Shown: positions 34,123-42,649 of the stretch, piece by piece
Numbering within the stretch: position 1 is the first letter of the stretch
Layout of the letters: the number at the start of each line of letters is the position of its first letter
Assembly: GCA_964386865.1 (NCBI GenBank)
Contig: CAYLUN010000018.1
Location: forward strand, 20,397 to 84,396
Length of the DNA: 64,000 nucleotides
From: CAYLUN01 sp964386865
GTDB taxonomy: Bacteria; Verrucomicrobiota; Kiritimatiellia; RFP12; UBA1067
Direction of reading: 5' to 3'
Position numbers and translations under genes: made by a program
The notes under the pieces: model-generated
Seen by the model: only the letters and a program-made list of their open reading frames with translations
Databases searched by the model: none
What the model was told of the DNA's origin: nothing

Positions 34123-37100
34123 TTACGGGGTTGCGACAGGGGCAGCCTGCGCCGTCGGCGCAGGCGTCGCCGACGCCTGCGTCTGCTGCTGGCCGGTCTG
34201 GTTCCCGCCAGACATCAACGGCGACTCGCCTCCGCTGCTCATGCGCACGGCCCGGCCAGCCGGATCGACCAGACGCGCCGTGACGAAGACCAGCAGGTTG
34301 CGCTTGTCGGACTCTTCCGAACGGCTTTGGAAGAGCCGGCCGATGAAGGGCAGATCGCCGAGGAACGGGATCTTGTCCTCGATCGTTTTGCGCGACTCGG
34401 TGATGAGACCGCCCATTACGACCGTTGCGCCATTGTAGATCGAAAGCTGCGTCTGAACCGAACGCACGTGGAAGAAGGGCTGCTCCATCGGCAGCTCCAT
34501 GTACTCAGGATCCTGATTCAGGAGGTCCGACAGCTCGCCCGCCGTGATGCCCGTGATCGTAGCCGTTACCGAAGACGTCTTCTGAATCGGAATCTTTGCG
34601 CCGTAGTTCTTCCAGACGGGCTCGGAAACGACCTGAGGATTCAGCATCAGGTTGATCATCTGCCCTTCGGCAGAGACTTCGGGAACGACCTGGAGAATAA
34701 TGCCGACCTCGCGCATTTCGAAGTTCTGCGGCTCGACCACAGCGCCAGTCGTCGTCGACGAGCCGCCGTATCCGCCGCCGCCGCCGCCGCTCTGCAGGCC
34801 GGTCACCTCGAACTCCGTCGGGTAGATGTACTCGGTCACGACCTTCATCACGGCCTCCTGGCCGGACTTGGTGACAACCTTGGGAGCCGAGAGCAGGTCG
34901 GTGTCCGAGCGCTGGCTCAGCATGTGCAGGATCAGCGACAGATCCGCGTTTCCGAGGAACGCGTTGATCTTCATGAACTGGTCATTCGTGCTATTGCCTT
35001 CGCCGGAGATCGGGTTGCCCGTCGTGCTCAGATAGCGGGTACCGGTGGTGTAGGTTGACCCGTCAACAGCGTTCACGCCCATATTGTGCGAGGTGGAATC
35101 GACGAGCGAATACGAGTCGCTGTCAACGCTAACCTGGCTCAGCGTGCCGTCGGAATTGTGTTTGTATCCGGTCGACGTCGAGCTGGAGCTGACCGTCTGG
35201 TACGAGGAATATCCCATAAGCGGCGTCGTTCCGTCCGACTCGTACAGGAGGTTGCCGGCCGCGTCGGTGAGCTGCACCTTCTCGCCGCTGTACTCCTGAA
35301 GGTTCAGCACCTTGTCCAGGAACCCGCCGGTGTCGAAACTGAGGTCGCTGTTGAGCAGCCACTCGAACCCAAGGGAGTTGAGATCCTTCTGCGAAACTTC
35401 CACGAAGCGCGCTTCAATCTCGATCAGGCGCGGGGTGACGTTCAGGTCTTCCAAGGCCTGCTCGAACACGGCCAGCTGTTCGGCGGTGTTGGTCACGCGG
35501 ATTTTGCCGATCGTCGCCATGTAAGAGATCGAGGAGCCGTCCGGCCAAGTCACGCCGAGCTGCTGGAAGAACGTCTTCCAATCTTCCTTGCCGCTCATGT
35601 CGGAGGTGGTCATGAAAGTCGAGTCGCCGGCGCCGCCCCCGCCCGCGGGAGCCATGTCGCTCAGCGTGGCCTTCTTGCGATCAATGAGGGACTCGAGAAC
35701 GTTGTACGAGCGGGTGATCAGCTCGGACTCGGGGTCGTTCAGCGGAACGATCATCACGATGTTGCCGCGGATGCGGAACTTCATTCCCGTCACGTCGCAC
35801 ACCAGCTTGAGCGCGTCAAAGAGGTTGATGAAGCGGGCGCTCAGGGCGGAAATCACCGGGACGCCACCCGCGCCTCCTGCAGGGGTCGCCGCAGGAGCGA
35901 AAGGATCGGCAGGAGCGGCTTCGGCGGCCGGGGCGGCCGGCCCGGTTGCGCCCGTGGCGAGCTTGAGCACGATGTTGACGCCGCGCTGCTCGACGGGAAT
36001 TTCGGGGTTGTCGTAGTCGCGGCTGGCCTGCTTGAAGAAGTCGACCGCATCGATGATGGTGGCGGGCGGGCGGAAGGAGACTTCGGGGATGACGATCTCG
36101 CGCAGCTTCTTGTTGACCATCTGCTCGTCCGTCTGCCCCTTGCTGCTCGGCGCGACTTTCTGCTTGGAGGTCATGTCGCCGCTCTTGCCCTTGGGCAGCT
36201 GCGAGCTGTCGATCGCATAGCGCTCCGGCGTCCACGTCTTGCGGACGTCGCGGATCATGAGGTTGCGGGAGGCTGCGAACTCGACGTCGGCAACGGTCTT
36301 CATGCGGTCGCCGATGCGCCCGCGCAGCTCCATCGCCTCGGTGTTATGGGGATTGTCGCGGAGCACCAGCTCGCACTCCTCAAGCGCCTTGTCATACTCG
36401 GCCGTGGTATAGAACTGGCGTGAGCGGCGTAGGCGCTTGCGGATCTCGTCGCGGTTCTCTTTGTACTCGGCCTCGTCGACGCGGTGCGAGACGCTCGCCG
36501 CGTCGATCTCGTCCTTGACCATCGGCTTCCTAAGCGTTTCGAGAAGGCGGGCGGCCTGGGGATGTCCGCGCTCCTGGGCCTGCGCGGCGAGGGGCAGCGC
36601 CTTATCGATTTCGCCCTGCTTCATCGCAAGCTTCGCGTCACGGTAGTACGCCTCAGCCATGCCGACAACAGCCTCCTGCCGAGCGGCTTCGTTGGCCGGC
36701 CGGTTTCCGATAAACTCAATCGCCTGCTTGAACTGGTCGCGGGCCAGAGGATAGTCGCCGTCGCGCAGGGCCTTGCGGGCCACGTCGAGTGACGCGTAGC
36801 CGTGGTCGTCCAGCGACTGGCGGCGGATCTTCTCGAGCGTCAACAGCTCAGAGACCAGGCTGCCCTGGTCGCCGGTGTCCGCGTCGGCTGCAGCCGGAGC
36901 GACTGCGGGGGCCGGCTCAGCGGCAGGCGCTGCAGCGGGAGCGGCCTCAGCCGGCTTCTCAGCCGGGACGACAGGTGCTGGCGCGGGAGCGGCCTCAACG
37001 GCCGGAGCCGGAGCCGGGGCCGGTGCTGGCGCGGGAGCGGGCTCAACGGCCGGAGCCGGAGCAGGTGCGACTGCGGGAGCGGGCTCAACGGCCGGGGCCG

Positions 37101-37302
37101 GGGCGGGAGCGGGCTCAGCCGGCTTCTCAGCGGGAGCGGGGGCTTCCTGCTTGGGCGCCACAGCTGCGGCCGGCTTTTGCTGGCCACCCAGATTTTGCTG
37201 CAACAGCGCCTCGAGATCGTCCTGCGCGTACAGACCCGTCATTGCGCCGCAGGCAACGACAGAAACACTCGACACCAACAACCACCTTGAACTGTGCGTC
37301 AT
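34123..37302 (-). CDS. Secretin of a type IV pilus/type II secretion-like system (Amuc_1098-like)
   Basis: About 1059 residues from MTHSSRWLLVSSVSVVACGA, a signal peptide, with GAGGAG about 10 bases upstream; a longer frame to 37401 lacks this. Residues about 40-145 are a Pro-Ala repeat. A helical TPR-like part follows (YPLARDQFKQAIEF, YDKALEECELVL), then a secretin N-domain and the secretin C-terminal domain (IEARFVEVSQKDLNSLGFEW, VGIILQVVPEV, VVMGGLITESRKTIEDKIPFLGDLP). The tail is Gln/Thr/Ala/Pro-rich. It should form the outer-membrane ring. It ends the five-gene operon whose order matches Akkermansia Amuc_1102 to Amuc_1098. Confidence 0.9.
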   Translation of the reverse strand: MTHSSRWLLVSSVSVVACGAMTGLYAQDDLEALLQQNLGGQQKPAAAVAPKQEAPAPAEKPAEPAPAPAPAVEPAPAVAPAPAPAVEPAPAPAPAPAPAPAVEAAPAPAPVVPAEKPAEAAPAAAPAAEPAPAVAPAAADADTGDQGSLVSELLTLEKIRRQSLDDHGYASLDVARKALRDGDYPLARDQFKQAIEFIGNRPANEAARQEAVVGMAEAYYRDAKLAMKQGEIDKALPLAAQAQERGHPQAARLLETLRKPMVKDEIDAASVSHRVDEAEYKENRDEIRKRLRRSRQFYTTAEYDKALEECELVLRDNPHNTEAMELRGRIGDRMKTVADVEFAASRNLMIRDVRKTWTPERYAIDSSQLPKGKSGDMTSKQKVAPSSKGQTDEQMVNKKLREIVIPEVSFRPPATIIDAVDFFKQASRDYDNPEIPVEQRGVNIVLKLATGATGPAAPAAEAAPADPFAPAATPAGGAGGVPVISALSARFINLFDALKLVCDVTGMKFRIRGNIVMIVPLNDPESELITRSYNVLESLIDRKKATLSDMAPAGGGGAGDSTFMTTSDMSGKEDWKTFFQQLGVTWPDGSSISYMATIGKIRVTNTAEQLAVFEQALEDLNVTPRLIEIEARFVEVSQKDLNSLGFEWLLNSDLSFDTGGFLDKVLNLQEYSGEKVQLTDAAGNLLYESDGTTPLMGYSSYQTVSSSSTSTGYKHNSDGTLSQVSVDSDSYSLVDSTSHNMGVNAVDGSTYTTGTRYLSTTGNPISGEGNSTNDQFMKINAFLGNADLSLILHMLSQRSDTDLLSAPKVVTKSGQEAVMKVVTEYIYPTEFEVTGLQSGGGGGGYGGSSTTTGAVVEPQNFEMREVGIILQVVPEVSAEGQMINLMLNPQVVSEPVWKNYGAKIPIQKTSSVTATITGITAGELSDLLNQDPEYMELPMEQPFFHVRSVQTQLSIYNGATVVMGGLITESRKTIEDKIPFLGDLPFIGRLFQSRSEESDKRNLLVFVTARLVDPAGRAVRMSSGGESPLMSGGNQTGQQQTQASATPAPTAQAAPVATP

Positions 37303-37381
37303 CTGGAGAGACTCCTCTTTGTGGCAGCTTTTAACCCTCTGACCAGTAAAATGAGAGACTACTATACCCTGATTCCGAAAA

Positions 37382-38476
37382 CTAATCAAGCTTGCGAACA
37401 ACTTTTTGTTGCCCGGTCGCCACGTTTTCGATCACGACGGAGGTCTTCCCATTGTCTACGGAAACCACACGGTACGTTTCATCGCGGAGCTTAAAAGTGC
37501 CGCCTTCCAACGCCGTACTTTCGGTGTTGTCCAGAGGCAGCACGAGGACCGCTTCAACGTCTGTGTTCATCCCGCTCTCGTTGATCTTCAGCGTCAGCTC
37601 CTTGCCGTCCGACAGGCGTTTGACCGTCACTGTCGAGACGTTGACCTTGACTTTGATGCCCGGCATGTTCGGGTGCTCGCGCTCGATGAACTTGACGTCC
37701 ACCTTGCCGGCGACGTAGTCGGTCTCAGGCTTGCCGGTGGCCTTGTTGGTCTCGCCGATCGGAGCCCCCTCGCACACGTAGAACGTCTTGCGCTGACGGC
37801 CGACGAAATTGAAGACCAGCTGGTATTTGCCGTCGGGCATCTTGTTGACGTCGCTGAAAATGAGGGGCAGGCGCTTGCCGCGCAGCTCTTTGACGCGCAG
37901 CAGGTTGATCAGAGCCGGATGGGCCTTCGCGTCCTTCGGGTCGGTCTTGGCTTCGATCTCCTCGAGGTTGCTGAACCCGTCAGAGTCGAGGTCCGCCTTG
38001 GCGTCGGACGCGTCCTGAGGGTTCAGGCCGAGCGCGTTCTCGAGCTGGTCGGGAATGCCGTCCTTGTCCGTGTCCAGGCCGACGCTGGGCTTGGACGTGG
38101 GCTGCTTGGCCTCGCAGAAGGGGCACACCTCGGCTTCGTAAAGGATCGGCTTCTGGCAGTCCGCGTTCACGCAGACCACACGCCGCTCGGGCGTCAGAAG
38201 TCCGGGCTGCTGCCCGTCGAGGGCCGCGAGCTGCACGGGCGTGCGCATCTGCCGCGACGCCGCCTCGTAGGCGGCCAGATCCATGGCGGGGGCGGTGCCG
38301 GCCGACGGCTTCAGACCTTCCAGCGCCTGGATGTAGGTGGTCTCCTGCTGCTTGCGCGCCGCGCCGGCGCTCGTCAAATAGAAGAGTGAGGTCAGGAGCA
38401 CGATCAGCACGACGACAGCCAGGAGCTTGTCGTACTGGCGCACAAAAGGCAGGTTGGGGTTAATTTTCAAGGCCAC
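37382..38476 (-). CDS. Membrane protein with Zn-ribbon and calcium-loop repeats (Amuc_1099-like position)
   Basis: 364 residues; the start is GTG with AGGGAG upstream, 3 bases after the previous stop. A transmembrane helix lies at about 18-35. A zinc-ribbon-like set CX4C-X10-CX2C (Cys102, 107, 118, 121) is followed by two thrombospondin-3-like calcium loops (DTDKDGIPD at 135-143 and DLDSDGFSN at 162-170) with the typical LG.NP spacing. The C-terminal half is beta-rich (TFKLRDETYRVVSVDNGKTS). By position it corresponds to Amuc_1099, a hypothetical protein of the Akkermansia pilus locus. I infer a periplasmic inner-membrane part of the secretin complex, perhaps calcium-stabilised. No enzyme function is apparent. 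Confidence 0.75.
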   Translation of the reverse strand: MALKINPNLPFVRQYDKLLAVVVLIVLLTSLFYLTSAGAARKQQETTYIQALEGLKPSAGTAPAMDLAAYEAASRQMRTPVQLAALDGQQPGLLTPERRVVCVNADCQKPILYEAEVCPFCEAKQPTSKPSVGLDTDKDGIPDQLENALGLNPQDASDAKADLDSDGFSNLEEIEAKTDPKDAKAHPALINLLRVKELRGKRLPLIFSDVNKMPDGKYQLVFNFVGRQRKTFYVCEGAPIGETNKATGKPETDYVAGKVDVKFIEREHPNMPGIKVKVNVSTVTVKRLSDGKELTLKINESGMNTDVEAVLVLPLDNTESTALEGGTFKLRDETYRVVSVDNGKTSVVIENVATGQQKVVRKLD

Positions 38477-38479
38477 GAC

Positions 38480-39457
38480 TTACACTCCCTCAAATGAATA
38501 GACATCGATCTCGAGCTTCACGCTCACCGGCGGCTCGAGCTCCGGGTCGGTCACGATCCGCTCGACGTGCGGAACGGTGGCCAGGTCGACCTTGGCGGCG
38601 GCCGCCTCTCCGGGCGCACCCTCTTTTTCAGCCTTCCGCGCCGACCGCTTCAGCAGGGGGTCGTCGGTCTTGCGCAGCTCGGTCTCCGCCACCGCCACGA
38701 AGAGGTCCATCGCGGCCAACCGGTTCAGCGCGTCCACGAAGGCTGTGGGCCGGGCCTGAAAGACGAAGGTGAAACGCTGCTTGGAGTAGAACTCGCTTCC
38801 CGCGCCCCCGCCGGCGGCCGGAGCGGCAGCGGCTGCTGGCGACGACGGCGACGGGCGGTTGTTCTTGCGCTTGGAGCGGCGGCTGCCGGTGTCCTCATCC
38901 GAGTCCTCCTTCTTGACCTCGTCGAACGTCTCACGCTGCACCTGCTCCAGCGCCAGAATGTTGGCCGCGTACAGCTCTTTGCAGATCTTGTTGATGATCT
39001 CGAGCTGCTGCGTCAGGCGCCACACGTGCTCCCTGTCGGGCAGGCTGGCCGAATCGCCGAGGTACTTGTCGAACCCGAAGGTGAAGCCGCTCTCGACCAT
39101 CTTGCCCTTGAGCGAGCCGGGCTGGGTGGACAGCGCGCGAACCGTGGCCTGCAGGCTCTGCTTGAACACGGCCTCGCTGTTCGTCTCGATGTTGAGATCC
39201 CCCTTGCGCACCAGCAAGGAGGCCGCCTCGACCCACGCGGACAAGGCCTTTTCGTCCTCTTTCACGCGGGTGATGTTCTCGTCGCTGGGGAAGACTTTGG
39301 AGCCGTAGATGCGGCGCAGGTCGTCGTTCGCCGAGTTACGCGCCTCGGCCGCCTCCGAGCGGACGCTCATCGCGGAGAAGAGGAACCAGCCTTCGACCAG
39401 GCAGACGGATCCCATCAGCACGCCGCCGACGATGAAAAATAGTTTCTGACGCTTCAT
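38480..39457 (-). CDS. Pilus-assembly-like inner-membrane protein (Amuc_1100-like position)
   Basis: 325 residues. An N-terminal transmembrane helix (KLFFIVGGVLMGSVCLVEGW) is followed by a coiled coil (SEAAEARNSANDDLRRIYG), a middle domain and a C-terminal segment. A Ser/Pro/Ala/Gly-rich linker preceded by a basic patch (RRSKRKNNRPSPSS) lies near residues 192-220. The architecture is that of PilO-type proteins and of Amuc_1100, and length is close to the 317 residues of Amuc_1100. It is coupled by ATGA to the PilM-PilN fusion gene upstream. Sequence identity to Amuc_1100 cannot be judged here; the call rests on position and layout. Confidence 0.7.
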   Translation of the reverse strand: MKRQKLFFIVGGVLMGSVCLVEGWFLFSAMSVRSEAAEARNSANDDLRRIYGSKVFPSDENITRVKEDEKALSAWVEAASLLVRKGDLNIETNSEAVFKQSLQATVRALSTQPGSLKGKMVESGFTFGFDKYLGDSASLPDREHVWRLTQQLEIINKICKELYAANILALEQVQRETFDEVKKEDSDEDTGSRRSKRKNNRPSPSSPAAAAAPAAGGGAGSEFYSKQRFTFVFQARPTAFVDALNRLAAMDLFVAVAETELRKTDDPLLKRSARKAEKEGAPGEAAAAKVDLATVPHVERIVTDPELEPPVSVKLEIDVYSFEGV

Positions 39458-41148
39458 TTCGAAACCGTCTCCTTCTCAACGGAAGCCGTCGTCAGCGCCG
39501 CCTCGATGGTGAACTCGATCAGGTAAGCCTCGACGTCTTTCACGCCGACGATCTTGACGTCCTGCGCCTCCTTGCCAAACACCGCCTGCCGTTTCAGCTG
39601 ATCCCTGAGCTCCTCGACTGCGGTCGCCTTGCGGCCCGCCGCAGCCGCCTTCGCCTCGATCGCCCGGAGCTTGTCGACCCAGCCGCGGCCGACAATCCGC
39701 ACGCCCGTGACCGCGCCGCCCTCGTTCTTGACCGGCACCATCTCCGTAAGCCACATGCCGTCAAGCAGGCTCTTGCGCACGGCGTCCACGCGCCTGAGCC
39801 ACGCGCTGCGCAGCTCGATCACGTCTCGGAGCGCGTCCGCTTTGCGCTGCACTTCGGCCTTAGACGTCTCGGCCTTGCCGAGCTTGGTCTGCATCTTCTT
39901 GACCTTCTCAAGCTTGCTGGAAACCTGCTCCCGCTGGAACTCGTACAGCTGGCCCATCTGCTTTTCGTACATCGTCCAGATTCCGAGGCTCATCAGGACG
40001 CCGGCGGCCGCCAGCCCGAAGAACGGTATGCGCTTCTTGAACGACTTGCTCTTGACGATCTCCGGCGGCATCAGGTTGATTTCGATGGGGCACGCCAGCG
40101 AGCGCCGCAGCGCCAGGCCCACCGTCTCCGCCAGCACGAAGGCGTCCACGCCGGCCTTCTCGCGGTTGATGCGGCTGCCCACCGCGATGTTCGAGAACGG
40201 GTTGAGGTGGGCGACCTCGACCTGCAGCTTTTCACGGAAGAAAGTGTCCAGGTGCGGGAGCACGGCCGAGCCGCCGGTCAGCAGCACCCGCACAGGCGCC
40301 GTGCCGCCCTGCTGGCTGCGGTAGAAGTTCACCGAGCGGCTGATCTCGGCGTGCAGGCGCGTCACGACGTTGCGGACGATCTTCGAGATGCGGTCGGCGC
40401 GGTCGTCCTCGCTCGCGTAGACGCCGCCGAGCGAGACGAAGGCGTGCTCGCGCTTCATCGCCTCGGCCTCTTGGAACGAGACCTGGAAGCTCTTCGCCAG
40501 CTCCTGCGTAATCGCATTTCCGGCCACCGGAATGCACCGGCTGTAGATCTTCTCGTCCTCGACGAAAATCAGGTTGGTGGACCGCGCTCCGATGTCCAGC
40601 AGAACCGTGCACCCGTCCAGATTCGCGTAGTTGTAGCGCAGGCAGTTGTAGAGCGCCATCGGCGCCACGTCCACGATTTCGGGCTCCAGCCCGGCGGCCA
40701 AGACGCAGTCCGTGATTTCGCGCACGTTCTCGATCTTGGCGGCCACGATCATGGCGCTCTGCTCCCCGGAGGAGTCGTCGCCAATGAACTGGTGGTTCCA
40801 CACGATCTCGTCGATCGGGAACGGAACATTCTGCTCGACCTCGTACTGCACCATCTGCAGCAGCTTCTCGCGGCCCACGGCTGGCAGCCTCACGAAGCGG
40901 GGGAAGACCACCTGCCCCGACAGGGAGAGCATCAGCGGCGCCGGGCGGATGCCGCGGGCCTTCATCACTTCTCGGATCGCGGCCGTGATGTGGGCGGCCG
41001 ACCCCGTCTCGTTGTCCGGATCCAGGCCCAGCTCAGCGGTCCCGTAGTTCACCAGCTCCGGTGCACGGCCGCTCCTGACGAGAAACTCGGCTAAAACAAT
41101 CTTGCTCGCGCCCACGTTAAGCGCGAGGATGCGGTCTGAGGAGAACAC
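39454..41148 (-). CDS. PilM-PilN fusion, type IV pilus inner-membrane assembly protein
   Basis: 564 residues starting with GTG, which shares its G with the stop of the upstream gene (TAGTG). Residues about 1-350 are a PilM actin-like ATPase domain (LALNVGASKIVLAEF, YEVEQNVPFPIDE, VLLDIGARSTNLIFV, VLLTGGSAVLPHL). After it comes the INLMPPE motif that normally is the cytoplasmic N-terminus of PilN, a transmembrane helix at about 375-393, a coiled coil, and a PilN-like periplasmic domain. PilM and PilN are usually separate proteins that bind each other through that motif; here they are joined. Position corresponds to Amuc_1101. Confidence 0.88.
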   Translation of the reverse strand: MFSSDRILALNVGASKIVLAEFLVRSGRAPELVNYGTAELGLDPDNETGSAAHITAAIREVMKARGIRPAPLMLSLSGQVVFPRFVRLPAVGREKLLQMVQYEVEQNVPFPIDEIVWNHQFIGDDSSGEQSAMIVAAKIENVREITDCVLAAGLEPEIVDVAPMALYNCLRYNYANLDGCTVLLDIGARSTNLIFVEDEKIYSRCIPVAGNAITQELAKSFQVSFQEAEAMKREHAFVSLGGVYASEDDRADRISKIVRNVVTRLHAEISRSVNFYRSQQGGTAPVRVLLTGGSAVLPHLDTFFREKLQVEVAHLNPFSNIAVGSRINREKAGVDAFVLAETVGLALRRSLACPIEINLMPPEIVKSKSFKKRIPFFGLAAAGVLMSLGIWTMYEKQMGQLYEFQREQVSSKLEKVKKMQTKLGKAETSKAEVQRKADALRDVIELRSAWLRRVDAVRKSLLDGMWLTEMVPVKNEGGAVTGVRIVGRGWVDKLRAIEAKAAAAGRKATAVEELRDQLKRQAVFGKEAQDVKIVGVKDVEAYLIEFTIEAALTTASVEKETVSK

Positions 41149-41861
41149 TATTTCACCACCTCGTAGTCGTCCGCGTTGATCAGCGCGAACGGAGTCTTCG
41201 AACGGTCAACCAGTCCGGTGCGGGGGGTCACGGGCACATTTGCATTCTTCATAACTAGATCATCCGTCCACCACTCCTTGACGCTCTTGAGCGCCCTCAT
41301 CTCGGTCTCCGTCCTGCTGTCCGACACCGTGCCGTCCTTGCCGATGATCTGCAGCGTAATCGCGACGGGCTCACCATACCGCTCCACCAGGCTCGGCGGG
41401 ATGACCACGCAGCTCATGTGCTCGCCCTTCGGAACGTTGATGTAGCGGATCGTGGTCGTGTAGTAGCTGAACGCCTCCTTGCCCTCTTCGTTCCTGCCTT
41501 TGGTCATGACGTGGTAGTCGAACGTCAGCTCGTCCGTCCACTTGGCCTCCGACTCGTACTTGACCTCGAAGAGCGCCCACTCGCGGGGCTTCTTGCTGTT
41601 CTTGGGCATGGACACGTTGAGGTCGTAGCTGAAGTCCGGCGTGCGAACCATCGCCGTCTTGTTCGGGCTCGACATACTTTTAATGAGCACCCGCTCCGAC
41701 TTCTCTCCTCCGCGCTGAGCGACCGCGCCCGGCTGGGCGATCCGGGGCTGATTCGCCCCCCCCGCGCGGTTGATTTGCGCGTAGGCCGAGCCCGACGCGA
41801 GTAGCAGGGTAGCGGCCACACAGACGGTGACATGCTCGTGTACGTTGGAAATTCGTTTCAT
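41148..41861 (-). CDS. Secreted protein of the secretin operon (Amuc_1102-like position)
   Basis: About 237 residues from MKRISNVHEHVTVCVAATLL, a signal peptide; I chose this ATG because GGAG lies about 11 bases upstream, while other ATGs up to 41888 add unlikely residues. The mature protein is beta-rich (FSYDLNVSMPKNSKKPREWA, KWTDELTFDYHVMTKG, GEHMSCVVIPPSLVERYG). No catalytic motif is seen. It is first in the operon and overlaps the PilM-PilN gene by one base. By position it matches Amuc_1102. A periplasmic structural role with the secretin complex is inferred. Confidence 0.72.
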   Translation of the reverse strand: MKRISNVHEHVTVCVAATLLLASGSAYAQINRAGGANQPRIAQPGAVAQRGGEKSERVLIKSMSSPNKTAMVRTPDFSYDLNVSMPKNSKKPREWALFEVKYESEAKWTDELTFDYHVMTKGRNEEGKEAFSYYTTTIRYINVPKGEHMSCVVIPPSLVERYGEPVAITLQIIGKDGTVSDSRTETEMRALKSVKEWWTDDLVMKNANVPVTPRTGLVDRSKTPFALINADDYEVVK

Positions 41862-42162
41862 GTTGACGTTCTCCATGCCTAACATCACGGGCCGCGGCCC
41901 ATGAGACCTTTACCATTTAGCGCATACACTTTAATCCCGTGTGTTCCAGAAAGCAACTCAGAAACTCAATAAACTTCGGGCCCACGCGGGCACGCACAGG
42001 GGGCGGCCCGCCCCGCCCGATCACCGGCCGCACGGAAGATATTGCCCAGCTGGAACCCGCAGAAAACCTTTGCCACCGGCCGAACCGGCATGCGATAATG
42101 GCGACAATCTCTGTAAGGCCGGATGGAAAGCTTTCCGGCACCCTAACCAGCGAGCGCTGCCC
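41862..42162. other. Divergent promoter region of the secretin operon and the PAP2-like gene
   Basis: This 301-base gap contains a perfect 12-base palindrome GGGCCGCGGCCC at 41889-41900, 28 bases before the ATG of the first secretin-operon gene, where it would lie in the leader RNA or operator. A frame running from 41941 into the PAP2-like gene has no supporting features before 42163. I could not identify convincing promoter boxes. Confidence 0.5.
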
Positions 42163-42633
42163 ATGACCGCCGATATCAACCCGTTGCACCTGATGACGAC
42201 CCCGTGGTTCTGGTCCTCGTTTGCGGGCTGGACAATCGCCCAGACCGTCAAAATGAGCGTCGGCTTCGTCAGAACCGGCCAGTTCGACTTCCGGTACCTG
42301 CTGAGCACCGGCGGCATGCCCAGCGCCCACTCCGCCATGGTCTGCGGCCTCGCCACCTCGATCGGGCTGACCGAGGGCTTCGGCTCTCCCATCGCGATGT
42401 TGGCCGCCGGCTTCGCCGCCATAACGATGTTCGATGCCGCCAGCGTCCGCCGCGCCGCCGGCCATCAGGCCAAGGTTCTGAACCAGATGATCGAGGAGCT
42501 CTTCAAGCAGCACAAGCTCAGGCAGACGCGCCTCAAGGAGCTGCTCGGACACACCCGCAAGGAGGTTTTCGCCGGCATGGCCGTCGGCATCGCCGTGGCG
42601 GTGGTCATGGCCCACTTCTGGCCCGCCCCGTAG
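42163..42633 (+). CDS. Divergent PAP2 family membrane protein (DUF212)
   Basis: 156 residues from MTADINPLHLMTTPWFW. It has the family signature LSTGGMPSAHSAMVCGLAT, in which the PSxHS core resembles acid phosphatase/PAP2 enzymes, then FDAASVRRAAGHQAKVLNQ, HTRKEVFAGMAVGIAVAVV, and several membrane helices. Members of this family (Bacillus YuiD and plant relatives) have no settled function; lipid phosphate phosphatase activity is a guess. The ribosome-binding site is weak. It is divergent from the secretin operon and convergent with cimA, 16 bases away. Confidence 0.88.
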   Translation: MTADINPLHLMTTPWFWSSFAGWTIAQTVKMSVGFVRTGQFDFRYLLSTGGMPSAHSAMVCGLATSIGLTEGFGSPIAMLAAGFAAITMFDAASVRRAAGHQAKVLNQMIEELFKQHKLRQTRLKELLGHTRKEVFAGMAVGIAVAVVMAHFWPAP

Positions 42634-42649
42634 CCCGGATCCGCCGGGC

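Noticed and set aside
41917..42615. 232-codon minus-strand frame opposite the PAP2-like gene
   Set aside because: The plus-strand protein has the family signature GGMPSAHSA and membrane helices; the minus frame has no recognisable content.
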